64,000 nucleotides of DNA from Selenomonas dianae (lineage in GTDB: Bacteria > Bacillota > Negativicutes > Selenomonadales > Selenomonadaceae). The notes below the pieces were generated by a model. That model saw only the letters and a program-made list of their open reading frames with translations. It had not been told where the DNA came from and did no database searches. Below are positions 43,295-52,112 of this stretch, piece after piece; position 1 is the stretch's first letter; every line of letters begins with the position of its first letter. The stretch spans positions 1,664,001 to 1,728,000 of the forward strand of contig NZ_CP128650.1 of NCBI RefSeq assembly GCF_030644225.1. Direction: 5' to 3'. The translations under genes and the position numbers were made by a program.

Positions 43295-44956
43295 TTACAC
43301 AGCAGCGGCTTTGGGGGCGTTTGCCTCAATGCCGAACATTGCCAGATCATCCTCAACATTCGTGATGCCGCCGATGCCGAAGGTCCGGGCGAGTACCTTT
43401 GCGATGTTCGGAGAGAGGAACGCGGGGAGCGTGGGGCCGAGGTGGATGTTCTTCACGCCGAGGTGGAGCAGCGCGAGGAGAACGATGACTGCCTTCTGCT
43501 CGTACCATGCGATGTTGTACACAACGGGGAGCTTGTTCACATCATCCAGTCCGAACACCTCTTTGAGCTTCAGTGCGATGAGTGCGAGCGAGTAGGAATC
43601 GTTGCACTGACCCGCATCGAGAACGCGCGGGATGCCGCCGATGTCGCCGAGATTCTTCTTGATGTACTTGTACTTCGCGCAGCCCGCTGTGAGGATCACC
43701 GTGTCATGCGGCAGAGCCTCCGCGAACTCACTGTAGTACCCGCGCGACTTCATGCGGCCGTCGCAGCCCGCCATGACGACGAACTTCTTAATCGCACCGT
43801 TCTTCACCGCCTCGACGACCTTGTCCGCCACGGCAAATACCTGCTCGTGTGCAAAGCCGCCCACGATCTCGCCCGTCTCCAGCTCCGTCGGGGGCGCACA
43901 CTTCTTCGCACACTCAATGACGGGCGTAAAGTCCTTCTCACCGTTCACGAGCGGGATGTGCGTACAGCCCGGCACGCCGACCGCAGCCGTGGTGAAAAGG
44001 CGATCCTTGTAGCTGTCCTTCGGCGGAACAACACAATTTGTCGTCATGAGGATCGCGCCGTTAAACTTCTCGAACTCCTCTTTTTGCTGCCACCATGCGT
44101 TGCCGTAGTTGCCGACGAGGTTGTCGTACTTCTTGAATGCGGGGTAGTAATGCGCGGGGATCATCTCACCGTGCGTATAGACATCGACGCCCGTACCCTT
44201 CGTCTGTTCCAGAAGCCGCTCAAGATCCTTGAGGTCATGCCCCGAGATGAGGATGCCGGGACGATTGCGGACACCGAGCTTTACCTTCGTGACCTCGGGA
44301 TGACCGTACGTACCCGTATTCGCACCGTCGAGCAGAGCCATGCCCGCAACGCCCCACTTGCCCGTCTCAAGCACAAGTGCCGTCAGTGCGTCGCCATCCA
44401 TCGTATCGTCAAGAAGCTGTGCAAGTGCACGCTGCGAGAATGCATCAATCTCCTCGTTCTCGTAGCCCAGTGCGTTCGCGTGCTCGACGTAGGCGGACAG
44501 CCCCTTCAGACCGTACGTTGTCAGCTCGCGCAGGCTGCGGACATCCTCGTTCTCCGTCGCGAGCACGCCGACCGTCTTTGCCTTTGCCTCATAGTCCGCA
44601 CGCGGAGCCGTCCAGTGCGCCGCTGCGGGCAGCTTCGACGCATCGGCAACCTGTGCGAGCAGCTCCGCCTTCAGCGCAAGCGTCTCCTCGATCGCGTCCA
44701 TGATCGCCTCGCGGTCGAAGTTCGCGTTCGTAATCGTAATGAAGAGGTTCATCGTCACGCGATGGTTCGTTTCCACCGAAACAGTCTTCCCCTCTGCGCG
44801 CAGCTGCGTCGTCACCGCGCCGAGCCCCTTCGTCACATAGACGAGCAGATCCTGCATCTCCGCGACATCCGGCTTCTTGCCGCAGACCCCCTGCACCGTG
44901 CAGCCCTTGCCGCCCGCCGTCTCCTGACACTGATAACAAAACATTTTAGCATCCAT
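43295..44956 (-). CDS. hcp: Hybrid cluster protein (hydroxylamine/NO reductase)
   Basis: This Fe-S-O hybrid cluster enzyme is linked to NO and hydroxylamine detoxification in anaerobes. The 553 aa protein has the N-terminal cubane motif C-x2-C-x8-C-x5-C at residues 7, 10, 19 and 25 ([14 protein letters not shown]), the pattern of Desulfovibrio and clostridial Hcp rather than that of enteric bacteria. Hybrid-cluster regions [17 protein letters not shown] and [14 protein letters not shown] are present, and the late Cys-rich [21 protein letters not shown] lies before the ATG at 44956; an upstream in-frame start has no site. A class II-type activator site precedes its promoter. Confidence 0.96.
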   Translation of the reverse strand: MDAKMFCYQCQETAGGKGCTVQGVCGKKPDVAEMQDLLVYVTKGLGAVTTQLRAEGKTVSVETNHRVTMNLFITITNANFDREAIMDAIEETLALKAELLAQVADASKLPAAAHWTAPRADYEAKAKTVGVLATENEDVRSLRELTTYGLKGLSAYVEHANALGYENEEIDAFSQRALAQLLDDTMDGDALTALVLETGKWGVAGMALLDGANTGTYGHPEVTKVKLGVRNRPGILISGHDLKDLERLLEQTKGTGVDVYTHGEMIPAHYYPAFKKYDNLVGNYGNAWWQQKEEFEKFNGAILMTTNCVVPPKDSYKDRLFTTAAVGVPGCTHIPLVNGEKDFTPVIECAKKCAPPTELETGEIVGGFAHEQVFAVADKVVEAVKNGAIKKFVVMAGCDGRMKSRGYYSEFAEALPHDTVILTAGCAKYKYIKKNLGDIGGIPRVLDAGQCNDSYSLALIALKLKEVFGLDDVNKLPVVYNIAWYEQKAVIVLLALLHLGVKNIHLGPTLPAFLSPNIAKVLARTFGIGGITNVEDDLAMFGIEANAPKAAAV

Positions 44957-45003
44957 GAGAAACTCTCCTTTGCCGTCATATACAATACACATTTGTTGCG
45001 CTG

Positions 45004-45045
45004 ATTATAGCAAAGAGGCTTCTCCATAGACGTAACATTTGTTAC
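45004..45045 (-). promoter_or_regulatory. hcp promoter with CRP/FNR-type operator near -41.5
   Basis: On the minus strand TGCTATAAT gives an extended -10 (TATAAT at 45004-45009). The perfect inverted repeat GTAACATTTGTTAC (45032-45045, 5-4-5) is centred between 45038 and 45039. With the start predicted at about 44997 this is -41.5, the standard class II activator position for CRP/FNR-family regulators. The -35 is poor, as expected for an activator-dependent promoter. HcpR-type nitrosative-stress regulators of this family are the natural candidate; no such regulator gene is visible in the window. Confidence 0.7.
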
Positions 45046-45131
45046 CACTCAATAATCAATAGAAATTCTCATCAGATGGCCTCCGTATACTCTGAGGTCG
45101 AATCCGTAGCGCGAGCGCCGTCATGTTCCGT

Positions 45132-45647
45132 TCAAAACGTTGGAAACCGCCCCCGCAGCATCGGTAAAAGCAGCAGTGCAAGCAGAGCGTTCACGATACC
45201 CTCCATGAGGAGTCCCGGCGTGGAGGCAAGCGCGGCGGGCAGGCTCGCGTAGAGCACCGCACCCGCAAGGGTATATGCCGCTGCCATCCAGAGACTTGAG
45301 AGGAGGAGAGACACAACGACACTGATGCGGGGGGCGATCACATCCCCCCTGCGCCCGATTCGGCAGACGATCTCCGCCATAACGAATTTGATAACGAGGG
45401 TCGGTACAATCCAGAGTGCAAACCCGCCCAAAAGGTCGGCAAGTGCCGAGCCGATACACGCAGCAAAGAGGGTACTGCGGCGCGGTGCAAGCAGCGCAAG
45501 CAGGAAGATCACAGCATCGCCGAGATGGGCATAGCCAAGCGGGATCGGGATGTGCGGCAGATATGTCGCGGCAAAGACGAGTGCCGTCATAAGTGCGGTA
45601 AAGACAAGCTCCTGCGCAGGAATGGCGGTACGTTCACGGTTTATCAT
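45132..45647 (-). CDS. ECF transporter S-component-like membrane protein
   Basis: A 171 aa integral membrane protein with about five or six hydrophobic segments. The start of segment 1 and the loop HIPIPLGYAHLGDAVIFLLA near residue 37 resemble ECF-type vitamin-transporter substrate-binding (S) subunits, as does the later GSALADLLGGFALWIVPTLV. No energising ATPase or EcfT gene is adjacent, so it would use a shared module encoded elsewhere. The vitamin or metabolite cannot be told from sequence. The ATG at 45647 follows AAGGAG; a longer start at 45686 is unlikely. It is a single gene between hcp and the ccdA terminator. Confidence 0.8.
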   Translation of the reverse strand: MINRERTAIPAQELVFTALMTALVFAATYLPHIPIPLGYAHLGDAVIFLLALLAPRRSTLFAACIGSALADLLGGFALWIVPTLVIKFVMAEIVCRIGRRGDVIAPRISVVVSLLLSSLWMAAAYTLAGAVLYASLPAALASTPGLLMEGIVNALLALLLLPMLRGRFPTF

Positions 45648-45716
45648 AGGGTTCAAACTCCTTTCACATCTTCTATACATTAGCACAGGTTATAAGGAAA
45701 TTCAATGCAGTCAAAA

Positions 45717-45755
45717 ATGCCCTCTCTGCGCCATAATCCCGGCGCAGGAGGGCAT
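45717..45755 (-). terminator. ccdA terminator
   Basis: ATGCCCTC and CTGCGCC pair with GGCGCAG and GAGGGCAT (15 bp in all, with a bulge), followed on the minus strand by T5, just after the ccdA stop. Confidence 0.88.
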
Positions 45756-45765
45756 TCGTTCAAGG

Positions 45766-46449
45766 CTATGAAAATATCCGCACGAGATAGCTCAGTGAAT
45801 CCGACCAGAGCAGAACGCCGAGCAGGACGAGCATGATGCCCGCCGCCTGTTGGATGCGCGGCAGATACTGATAAAACGCGCGCAGCTTCATGATGTGCCG
45901 CCGCCAGATCACGGCGAGCAGGAAGAACGGAATGGAAAAACCAAGGCTGTAGATGAACAGCAGGAGCGCTCCCGTCGAGGCGGTTGCCGTATCGCCCGCA
46001 TAGAGCAGGATGGTCGCGAGCATCGGCCCCGTGCACGGTGTCCACCCAAGCGTAAAGCCGCAGCCAAGGAGAAACGCGCCGCCAATACCGCCAAAGCCAC
46101 GCCTCTGAAACGGACGGTACTCACGCAGGAGCAGCGGGATTTTGATCCACCCCGTCATGAAGAGCCCCATAACAATGATGAGGACAGCCGCGCCCTGCCG
46201 TAAAATCCCCTGATAGGAAAAGAGCCATGCACCAATGACCGACGCAGTGGCGCCGAGCAGGACAAAGACGAGGGTAAAGCCTGCGAGGAATGCGGTCGTA
46301 TTCGCATACAGTCGTCGTGCCTCACCGCCGTCCTGCTGACTGTTCTTCGCCAGAATCAGTGAGAACGTGGGCAGGAGCGGCAGGACGCACGGCGAGATGA
46401 ACGAGAGAAAGCCTGCGAGGAATGCCCCGCCGAGCAGGGTCATTTCCAT
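45766..46449 (-). CDS. ccdA: CcdA-type thiol-disulfide transporter
   Basis: An inner-membrane protein that passes reducing equivalents from cytoplasmic thioredoxin to extracytoplasmic thiol proteins. The 227 aa protein has six hydrophobic segments, with the two redox Cys in FISPCVLPLLP (segment 1) and GWTPCTGPML (segment 4). This is the core DsbD/CcdA arrangement. It lies 27 bp downstream of a thioredoxin-like lipoprotein gene, the usual partner that receives electrons from it. GGGAGG lies 9 nt upstream of the ATG. Likely roles are cytochrome c maturation or repair and reduction of envelope proteins. No other cytochrome-maturation genes are present here. Confidence 0.93.
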   Translation of the reverse strand: MEMTLLGGAFLAGFLSFISPCVLPLLPTFSLILAKNSQQDGGEARRLYANTTAFLAGFTLVFVLLGATASVIGAWLFSYQGILRQGAAVLIIVMGLFMTGWIKIPLLLREYRPFQRRGFGGIGGAFLLGCGFTLGWTPCTGPMLATILLYAGDTATASTGALLLFIYSLGFSIPFFLLAVIWRRHIMKLRAFYQYLPRIQQAAGIMLVLLGVLLWSDSLSYLVRIFS

Positions 46450-46476
46450 ACGGTTCGCCCTCCCTGCGTCACGTTT

Positions 46477-47019
46477 TTAGAGCTTGCCGATAACATCTTC
46501 GAGTTCCTCTTTCGTCACACCGCCTGTCTTGCGATAGGCGACCTTCCCCTCCTTGTCCACGACGACCGTCGTCGGGATCGCGCGTACGCCGTAAAGCGTC
46601 GCCGCCGAGCCCTTTGCATCAAGCACGACGGGAAGATCCGCCTTGCGCTCCTGCATAAATTTCTGCACGGGTGCGGCGTCCTCCTGCAAATTAACAGCAT
46701 AGAAGTCCACCGCATCCTTATGCGTCGCATGGAATTCCGCAAGATCGGGGATCTCCGCCTGACAGGGCGGACACCACGTCGCCCAGAAATTGATGATGTA
46801 GGGCTTTCCCTTCGCCTCGACGGCGACATCCTCACCCGCGAGGTTCTTGAGTGTGAACGTCGGTGCAGCTTCACCGCGCAGCCCCGAGCCCTTGCTCTGT
46901 TCAGCGGATGACTGTGCCTTTGCCGTCGCGCCCTGATCCGCGCTGTTGCTCGTGCCGCAGCCCGCAATCATGCTGACTGCAAACGCCGCCGCAAACAGTG
47001 CCGTATATCTTTTCTTCAT
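46477..47019 (-). CDS. TlpA/ResA-family thioredoxin-like lipoprotein
   Basis: A 180 aa envelope thiol-disulfide oxidoreductase. Residues 1-20 are a lipoprotein signal with lipobox IAGC. The thioredoxin fold (about 48-180) contains the active site FWATWCPPCQAEIP near residue 80, the cis-Pro in IPTTVVVDKEG near residue 153, and the N-terminal AAsrPTFTLKNL-like segment APTFTLKNLAGEDV. The CPPC motif suggests a reductase. It should be kept reduced by the adjacent CcdA. AAAGGAA precedes the ATG. It lies 11 bp after rsmE. Confidence 0.93.
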   Translation of the reverse strand: MKKRYTALFAAAFAVSMIAGCGTSNSADQGATAKAQSSAEQSKGSGLRGEAAPTFTLKNLAGEDVAVEAKGKPYIINFWATWCPPCQAEIPDLAEFHATHKDAVDFYAVNLQEDAAPVQKFMQERKADLPVVLDAKGSAATLYGVRAIPTTVVVDKEGKVAYRKTGGVTKEELEDVIGKL

Positions 47020-47030
47020 AGGTTTCCTTT

Positions 47031-47771
47031 CTAAATGTCAAACAATTCATACTGCGTCACGGCAAGCGCAGCAAGTGCCGCCGTCTCCGCGCGCAGAATC
47101 AAGCGTCCAAGCGAAACGGACTGCGCCCCCGCCGCTCGGATCGCCGCTGCCTCGGTAGGAGAAAATCCGCCCTCCGTACCGACGATGAGAACGATGCGCC
47201 GCGCGTCGACGGAGCGCAGCACCGTGCGAATGGACTGCGTGCGCTCCTCTTCGTAACAGAAAATAATCGCCGTGTCCGGTGCATGAAGCAGTGCCGCATC
47301 CTGCAAAAGCGCGGAAAGAGACGCAGGCTGCGCAACGCGCATCAGCGCAGACCGTCCGCATTGCTTTGCCGCCTCGTCGGCGATCTTCTGCCAGCGTGCT
47401 GTCTTTGCCGCCGCCTTTTTCGCATCGTAGCGCACAACAACATGGTCGGTTGTGATGGGACAGAATGCCGCCGCGCCAAGCTCGACTGCCTTTTGTACGA
47501 CGAAGTCCATCTTCTCGCCCTTGAGGAGAGCCTGTACGAGGATGACCTCAGTGCGCTCCGTCTCCGTCTGCGGCAGATACTCCATGCGGCGAAGATGTAC
47601 GCTGTCGTGCACAATGCTGCAGATCACCATACGGGCAATACGCCCGTCACTGTCTGCAACGACAACCGCATCCCCCACCTGAGCACGCATCACACGCGCG
47701 AGATGGTGTGCATCCCCGCCCGTAATCTCGATTTCCTCCGCGAGTTCCCCCGCATAAAACAACCGCCGCAT
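47031..47771 (-). CDS. rsmE: 16S rRNA (uracil1498-N3)-methyltransferase
   Basis: This SPOUT-class enzyme methylates U1498 of 16S rRNA using SAM. The 246 aa protein has the N-terminal PUA-like segment (GGDAHHLARVMRAQVGDAV), the central QALLKGEKMDFVVQKAVELG near residue 80, and the SAM-binding knot IVGTEGGFSPTEAAAI and SLGRLILRAETAALAAL. The ATG at 47771 overlaps the prmA stop by one base (TGATG), the common prmA-rsmE coupling. It is followed closely by the thioredoxin-like gene. Confidence 0.95.
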   Translation of the reverse strand: MRRLFYAGELAEEIEITGGDAHHLARVMRAQVGDAVVVADSDGRIARMVICSIVHDSVHLRRMEYLPQTETERTEVILVQALLKGEKMDFVVQKAVELGAAAFCPITTDHVVVRYDAKKAAAKTARWQKIADEAAKQCGRSALMRVAQPASLSALLQDAALLHAPDTAIIFCYEEERTQSIRTVLRSVDARRIVLIVGTEGGFSPTEAAAIRAAGAQSVSLGRLILRAETAALAALAVTQYELFDI

Positions 47772-48721
47772 CAGAGCCCCGCCTCCGTCCTGCGCCGAAT
47801 AATCATCGCCGCCCACTCCTTTTCACAGGTCATATCAAGGACTGCATAGCCATGCTCTGCTGCTGCACGCTCGACATCGGCAATGCGATCCTCGATGATG
47901 CCCGAGGCGAGGAGAACACCGCCCGGTGCGAGATGTGCGTCCAGCTGATCGAAGAGGCGGATGATGATGTCCGCGACGATATTCGCCGTGATAAGCTCTG
48001 CCGGTTCAAGACCCGCACACACAGAGAGCAGGTCGCTCTCGATGACGGCGACATTGCCGACATGATTTGCGCGGATATTCTCCTCGGCGACGGTGACCGC
48101 AACAGGATCATCGTCCATCGCGATCACCTCGCCCGCGCCGAGCTTCGAAGCAGCGATCGCGAGAATACCGGAGCCGCAGCCCACATCGTAGACACGCATC
48201 TTCGGACAGACGATATGTTCCAGCCAGCGCAGACACATCGCCGTTGTCGCGTGCGCACCCGTGCCGAACGCCGCGCCGGGGTCGAGATCGATGACAATCT
48301 CATCGCCCTGCGGCGTGTACTCCTCCCACGTCGGACGGACAACGATGCGCCGCCCGATCTTCTCCGTATGGATGTACGCCTTCCACGTCTCCGCCCAGTC
48401 CTCATCGGCGACAAAGGTATGCGAGATCGTCCCCGCACCGATGGGAGCATCAGCGCGGCGCAGATTCTCCACACGCTCCGCGAGCGTCAGAAGGCTGCCC
48501 TCCAGACGCGTGTCCTCGGGCAGATAGGCGCGCACGGTGACGGTCTCCGTATCCTCTGCACGCGGCAGATCGGTATAGTCCCACAGCCCTGCATCAATAT
48601 ACGCATTCACGAGCGATGGATCATCGATCTCCGTCCCCGCAGCGCCGAGTTCCATCAAGATATTCCCGATCAGATCCGCGCCCTCATGTGTCGTAACGAC
48701 ACTCACCTGTGCCCAACGCAT
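47771..48721 (-). CDS. prmA: Ribosomal protein L11 methyltransferase
   Basis: This SAM-dependent enzyme trimethylates ribosomal protein L11. The 316 aa protein has an N-terminal L11-recognition domain (about 1-110) and a class I methyltransferase domain with LDPGAAFGTGAHATT near residue 150, DVGCGSGILAIAASKLGA near residue 180 and NIVADIIIRL near residue 250. The start at 48721 follows GGGGCGATGG; a longer in-frame start at 48874 would cross the upstream terminator and is not credible. It is coupled to rsmE. Confidence 0.95.
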   Translation of the reverse strand: MRWAQVSVVTTHEGADLIGNILMELGAAGTEIDDPSLVNAYIDAGLWDYTDLPRAEDTETVTVRAYLPEDTRLEGSLLTLAERVENLRRADAPIGAGTISHTFVADEDWAETWKAYIHTEKIGRRIVVRPTWEEYTPQGDEIVIDLDPGAAFGTGAHATTAMCLRWLEHIVCPKMRVYDVGCGSGILAIAASKLGAGEVIAMDDDPVAVTVAEENIRANHVGNVAVIESDLLSVCAGLEPAELITANIVADIIIRLFDQLDAHLAPGGVLLASGIIEDRIADVERAAAEHGYAVLDMTCEKEWAAMIIRRRTEAGL

Positions 48722-48839
48722 TCCATCGCCCCCTATGATTTCTTCCGAATGTTTCTCTATATGAGATTCATTATACAGGAAGAAGATTGGAACTGCGATA
48801 AAATTTTTCTCTGCGTGCTGCCGACACGAAAAAAAGAAG

Positions 48840-48876
48840 ATGCTGCATGAGGCGCAAAGGCCTTCGTGCAACATCC
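48840..48876 (-). terminator. Superoxide reductase gene terminator
   Basis: GATGCTGCA and TGCAACATC form the stem (one G-T pair) with an inner GC-rich loop, then a T-run on the minus strand, 22 bp after the stop codon. Confidence 0.82.
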
Positions 48877-48897
48877 CCCTATTCTCTGCCGTTTCTC

Positions 48898-49278
48898 TCA
48901 GAACTCCATCTGCCAGAGTCCATGCAGGTTGCAGTGCTCAATCACCTTCACGGGTGCATCGCCGTCCATAAGACGGAACGTGACCTCGGGGGCATCGACT
49001 GCCGTGAGATTGACGCGCTGAACGCCCTTTTTCGTCACGAGAATGATGCAGTCGATAAGATGCTCCTCCGTCATCGGATGGGTAACCGAGCCGACCTTGA
49101 CGTGTACCTCATGCTTCGCAGCATCGTACGTTGCCACGGGAACGTGCTTCTCCTTCGCCGCATCGACCGAGTTCGGAGCGATCGCCTTCAGCGGCGTACC
49201 GCAGCACGCGAGATCCAGTGCCTCGTCTCCATAGACCTCGACCAGATGAGACTTTCCTGCAAGATAAAATACGGACAT
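48898..49278 (-). CDS. Superoxide reductase (desulfoferrodoxin family) with lost rubredoxin-like site
   Basis: This enzyme reduces superoxide to peroxide at a His4-Cys iron site. The 126 aa protein keeps the catalytic EKHVPV near residue 46, the remaining ligands in SVTHPMTEEH near residue 68, and EHCNLHGLW near residue 115. The N-terminal 38 residues align with the desulforedoxin domain, but the first CxxC is replaced by LAGKS while the later CC (ACCGTPLK) is retained. The Fe(Cys)4 centre I therefore cannot form. This resembles class III superoxide reductases. AGGAGG precedes the ATG at 49278. It is a single gene with hairpins in its leader. Confidence 0.9.
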   Translation of the reverse strand: MSVFYLAGKSHLVEVYGDEALDLACCGTPLKAIAPNSVDAAKEKHVPVATYDAAKHEVHVKVGSVTHPMTEEHLIDCIILVTKKGVQRVNLTAVDAPEVTFRLMDGDAPVKVIEHCNLHGLWQMEF

Positions 49279-49295
49279 GAATAACCCTCCTATTG

Positions 49296-49363
49296 CGGAA
49301 GCATATGCTTCCGATTCGTAAATACACAGCAAAGTTGAAATGAAAGGAAATCCTTCCTTTCAT
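49296..49363 (-). promoter_or_regulatory. Two hairpins upstream of the superoxide reductase gene
   Basis: CGGAAGCATATGCTTCCG (49296-49313) is a perfect 18 bp palindrome ending 5 nt before the AGGAGGG site. ATGAAAGGAA (49340-49349) pairs with TTCCTTTCAT (49354-49363) across a 4-nt loop. They may be operators or leader hairpins, or the second may end the upstream glycosyltransferase transcript. The rest of the 197 bp gap (49279-49475) is AT-rich with no gene. Confidence 0.5.
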
Positions 49364-49475
49364 TGTGGAGTGCGAAAGATGCCATAGACCATATCTATTT
49401 TCTCTTTCATGAATAATAATTCTCCATAAAATAAAATTCTCCTTCTTTTCTCCCAAAAAAATTTTCGAGAAAAAA

Positions 49476-50444
49476 TTATTTTCCCCCCTCCGCATTGGTG
49501 TCGATAAAGTCCTGCACGAGATAGCGCGGCCGCCGCTTCACCTCAAGGTAGATCTTCGCAACATACTCCCCGATCACCCCGATGGAAAGCAGAATCAGCC
49601 CGCCGAGAAACCAAAGCGAAACGACAAGGCTTGTCCAGCCGATGATCGTCTCCCCCTCAAAATGTCGAATGATCGACCAAACGAGCATGAGACCACTGAT
49701 GAGGGAAATGAACATCCCCATCTGCGAGATCAGCCGAATCGGACGCGCCGAAAGTGAGGTCACGCCCTCCCATGCGAACGACGCCATACGCCGCCACGGA
49801 TATTTCGACTCCCCCGCGAGGCGCTGTCTGCGCGTATAGTAGACGACATCGTGCGTCAGTCCGATCATGGGTACAATGCCGCGCAGGAAGAGATTCACCT
49901 CGGAATACGCCGCAAGTGCCGTGAGCGCACGCCGATCCATCAGGCGGAAGTCCGCATGGTTGAACACGATGTCCGCACCGAGCGCACGCATGGCACGGTA
50001 GAAACTCTCTGCCGTAAAGCGCTTGAGAAAGGTGTCCGAGGCACGATTTTCACGCACGCCGTAGACGATGTTTGCCCCCGCCGCATACTTTTCGAGCATG
50101 GCATCGACGGCATCTATGTCGTCTTGCAAATCCGCGTCCATGCTGATCGTTACATCCGCATATGGCAGAACGGTCATGAGACCCGCGAGCAGGGCATTCT
50201 GATGCCCCTCGTTGTGCGCGAGATTGATACCGGAAAAGAGCGTACTCTGTTCCGCACACGCCGCAATCAGCTCCCACGTCGCATCGCGGCTGCCATCGTT
50301 GACGAAGGCGATGCGGCTCTTTGCGCTCACCTTTTCCGCTGCAATCAGCGCAGTCATTTTTTTCCGCAGCTTCTCCGCCGTATCGTTCAGCACCTCCTGC
50401 TCATTGTAACAGGGTACGACGAGATAGAGGACAGGAATCGTCAT
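49476..50444 (-). CDS. Polyprenyl-phosphate glycosyltransferase (GT2, GtrB/ArnC-like)
   Basis: This enzyme transfers a sugar from a nucleotide donor to undecaprenyl phosphate on the cytoplasmic face of the inner membrane. The 322 aa protein has a GT2 domain (1-225) with VVPCYNEQEVL, the metal-binding ISMDADLQDD near residue 95 and NHADFRLMDRRAL near residue 160, then two membrane segments (about 235-257 and 268-295). This layout is typical of GtrB, ArnC and DPM1-like enzymes. Its ATG overlaps the stop of the ArnT-like gene by 4 bp (ATGA), so the pair likely works together: this protein loads the carrier and the next uses it. Confidence 0.92.
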   Translation of the reverse strand: MTIPVLYLVVPCYNEQEVLNDTAEKLRKKMTALIAAEKVSAKSRIAFVNDGSRDATWELIAACAEQSTLFSGINLAHNEGHQNALLAGLMTVLPYADVTISMDADLQDDIDAVDAMLEKYAAGANIVYGVRENRASDTFLKRFTAESFYRAMRALGADIVFNHADFRLMDRRALTALAAYSEVNLFLRGIVPMIGLTHDVVYYTRRQRLAGESKYPWRRMASFAWEGVTSLSARPIRLISQMGMFISLISGLMLVWSIIRHFEGETIIGWTSLVVSLWFLGGLILLSIGVIGEYVAKIYLEVKRRPRYLVQDFIDTNAEGGK

Positions 50445-52027
50445 TCTTTATCATCCTTAAAGATACAAAGTCCATCACGTTCAAAAACGAGCTGCCATTG
50501 CTCTGCGCCAAGCTCTTTTTTCATTTTATTGTACATAAAGTTACGCATAATGACATACTTCGGACGAGGATCCGCACGCAGCGCGGCAAGGGACGCTGTG
50601 TGATTCGTGTCCGCCTCAATGCCCGGGATGTCCGTGTAGAGCATCACGCCGGGGCGCAGCTGCTTGTCAATATAGAGCGCCCGTCCCTCTGCATCTGCCG
50701 ATGCATGAAGGTTTTCCGCATAGTAAAGCGCTACCTGCTTTACACTGAACTGCCCCTCGACCGCAGGCATCATAAAGCCGAATGCAATGACCATAGTCAC
50801 CACGCCCGCAGCGACGTGCAGCCATGCCGCAAGGAGGAGGTTGCGGGATGCCGTAATACAGTAGACAATCGCCGCCCCAAAAACAAGGGTAATCGCACCG
50901 AGCCAGAGCCCGCCCTCGGCGAGCGGCGCAAGGCTGTCCCCGCTCATCAGCCAGCCGAGTCCAAATACAAGGAACATGAGGGCACTCCCGCCCGCCCACG
51001 CAAAATGCGTCTCGCGCCAGTCCTCCACCATACGTGCCAGATTCCAGCCGATGATGGTCGAGAGCGCAGGCGTCAAGAGGAGCATATAGGAGACCTGCTT
51101 TGTCTGTGCAATCGAGAAGAATACGAGGACGAAAATCCACCAGACCTGAAAGAAAACAAGGGTCTCCGCCTCCTCCCCAAAGCTCCTCCGAAAGGCGTTC
51201 TTCACAGACTGGATGAGCAGCCCCGTCCACGGAAAGAATCCGAGAATGAGCACGGGCAGATAGAACCACCAATGTGCACGCACAGGATGGAGCGGCGCAG
51301 TAAAACGACTAACATTGTGAAATCCGATGAACTCATAGATGAACGCCATGCCGTGCATTTCATACATATAGAGATACCACGGCAGACCGACGACAACGAC
51401 GAGCAAGAAACCACGCAGGACGTGCATACGAAAGATCTGCTCCAGCTGACGTGTCGCCAGCAGATAGAAGAATACGATGCCCGCCGGGAAAACCACACCA
51501 ATCGGACCTTTCGTCATCACCGCGAACCCGCAGGCGAGATACATCAGCCAGTACTGTCGATGAATGAACGAAAAAAGTGCCGCCGTCATGAAAAAGAGCA
51601 GTGTCGAATCCGTCACGGACGCTTTGCCCATATACATGAGGATGATGCTCGTCCCCATGACCATCCCCGACCAAAAACCCGCGCGCGCACCGAAAATACG
51701 AGCCCCTGCGAGTGCGGTCATGAGGATCGATCCGATTGCCATGAGCGCGGACGGAATGCGTGCCGCAAGTTCGCTGAACCCGCCAAAGATCTTGAGGGAT
51801 GCCACGACAAGCCAATAAAAAACGGGCGGCTTGTCGTACCAAAACTCGTTGTAGATGCGCGGCGAAAGATAGTCGCCGAAACGAATCATCTCCTTTGCCG
51901 TTTCCGCATAGACCGGCTCATCAGGGTCGAGCAGAGCCGTCCCGCCGATGCCAAACAGAATCTGAAAGGAGATCAGACCGAGCAGCACGAGATAGACCGG
52001 CCACGCAAGATTTTTTTCATCGTTCAC
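50441..52027 (-). CDS. ArnT/PMT-family membrane glycosyltransferase
   Basis: A GT-C (GT83-type) transferase that moves a sugar from a polyprenyl-phosphate donor to an envelope acceptor such as lipid A or another glycan. The 528 aa protein has 11-13 hydrophobic segments and the family catalytic loop DPDEPVYAETAKEM near residue 30, followed by YDKPPVFYWL near residue 60, as in ArnT. The start is a GTG at 52027 with GAGG about 10 nt upstream; longer starts would run through the terminator of the previous gene. Coupled to the GtrB/ArnC-like gene. The sugar transferred is not known. Confidence 0.88.
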   Translation of the reverse strand: MNDEKNLAWPVYLVLLGLISFQILFGIGGTALLDPDEPVYAETAKEMIRFGDYLSPRIYNEFWYDKPPVFYWLVVASLKIFGGFSELAARIPSALMAIGSILMTALAGARIFGARAGFWSGMVMGTSIILMYMGKASVTDSTLLFFMTAALFSFIHRQYWLMYLACGFAVMTKGPIGVVFPAGIVFFYLLATRQLEQIFRMHVLRGFLLVVVVGLPWYLYMYEMHGMAFIYEFIGFHNVSRFTAPLHPVRAHWWFYLPVLILGFFPWTGLLIQSVKNAFRRSFGEEAETLVFFQVWWIFVLVFFSIAQTKQVSYMLLLTPALSTIIGWNLARMVEDWRETHFAWAGGSALMFLVFGLGWLMSGDSLAPLAEGGLWLGAITLVFGAAIVYCITASRNLLLAAWLHVAAGVVTMVIAFGFMMPAVEGQFSVKQVALYYAENLHASADAEGRALYIDKQLRPGVMLYTDIPGIEADTNHTASLAALRADPRPKYVIMRNFMYNKMKKELGAEQWQLVFERDGLCIFKDDKE

Positions 52028-52071
52028 GCAGATATGCACCTCACAAATCCCAAAGAAATGGTATGCGAAAA

Positions 52072-52097
52072 GGGACTGCCGCCACTGCGGCAGCCCC
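52072..52097 (-). terminator. Terminator after the PTS IIA-like gene
   Basis: GGGACTGCCGC and GCGGCAGCCCC pair with a short loop, followed by T4 on the minus strand, 16 bp after the stop. No separate promoter was found in the 44 bp before the ArnT-like gene, so some read-through is likely. Confidence 0.7.
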
Positions 52098-52112
52098 TCC
52101 AATGAACAGGTA

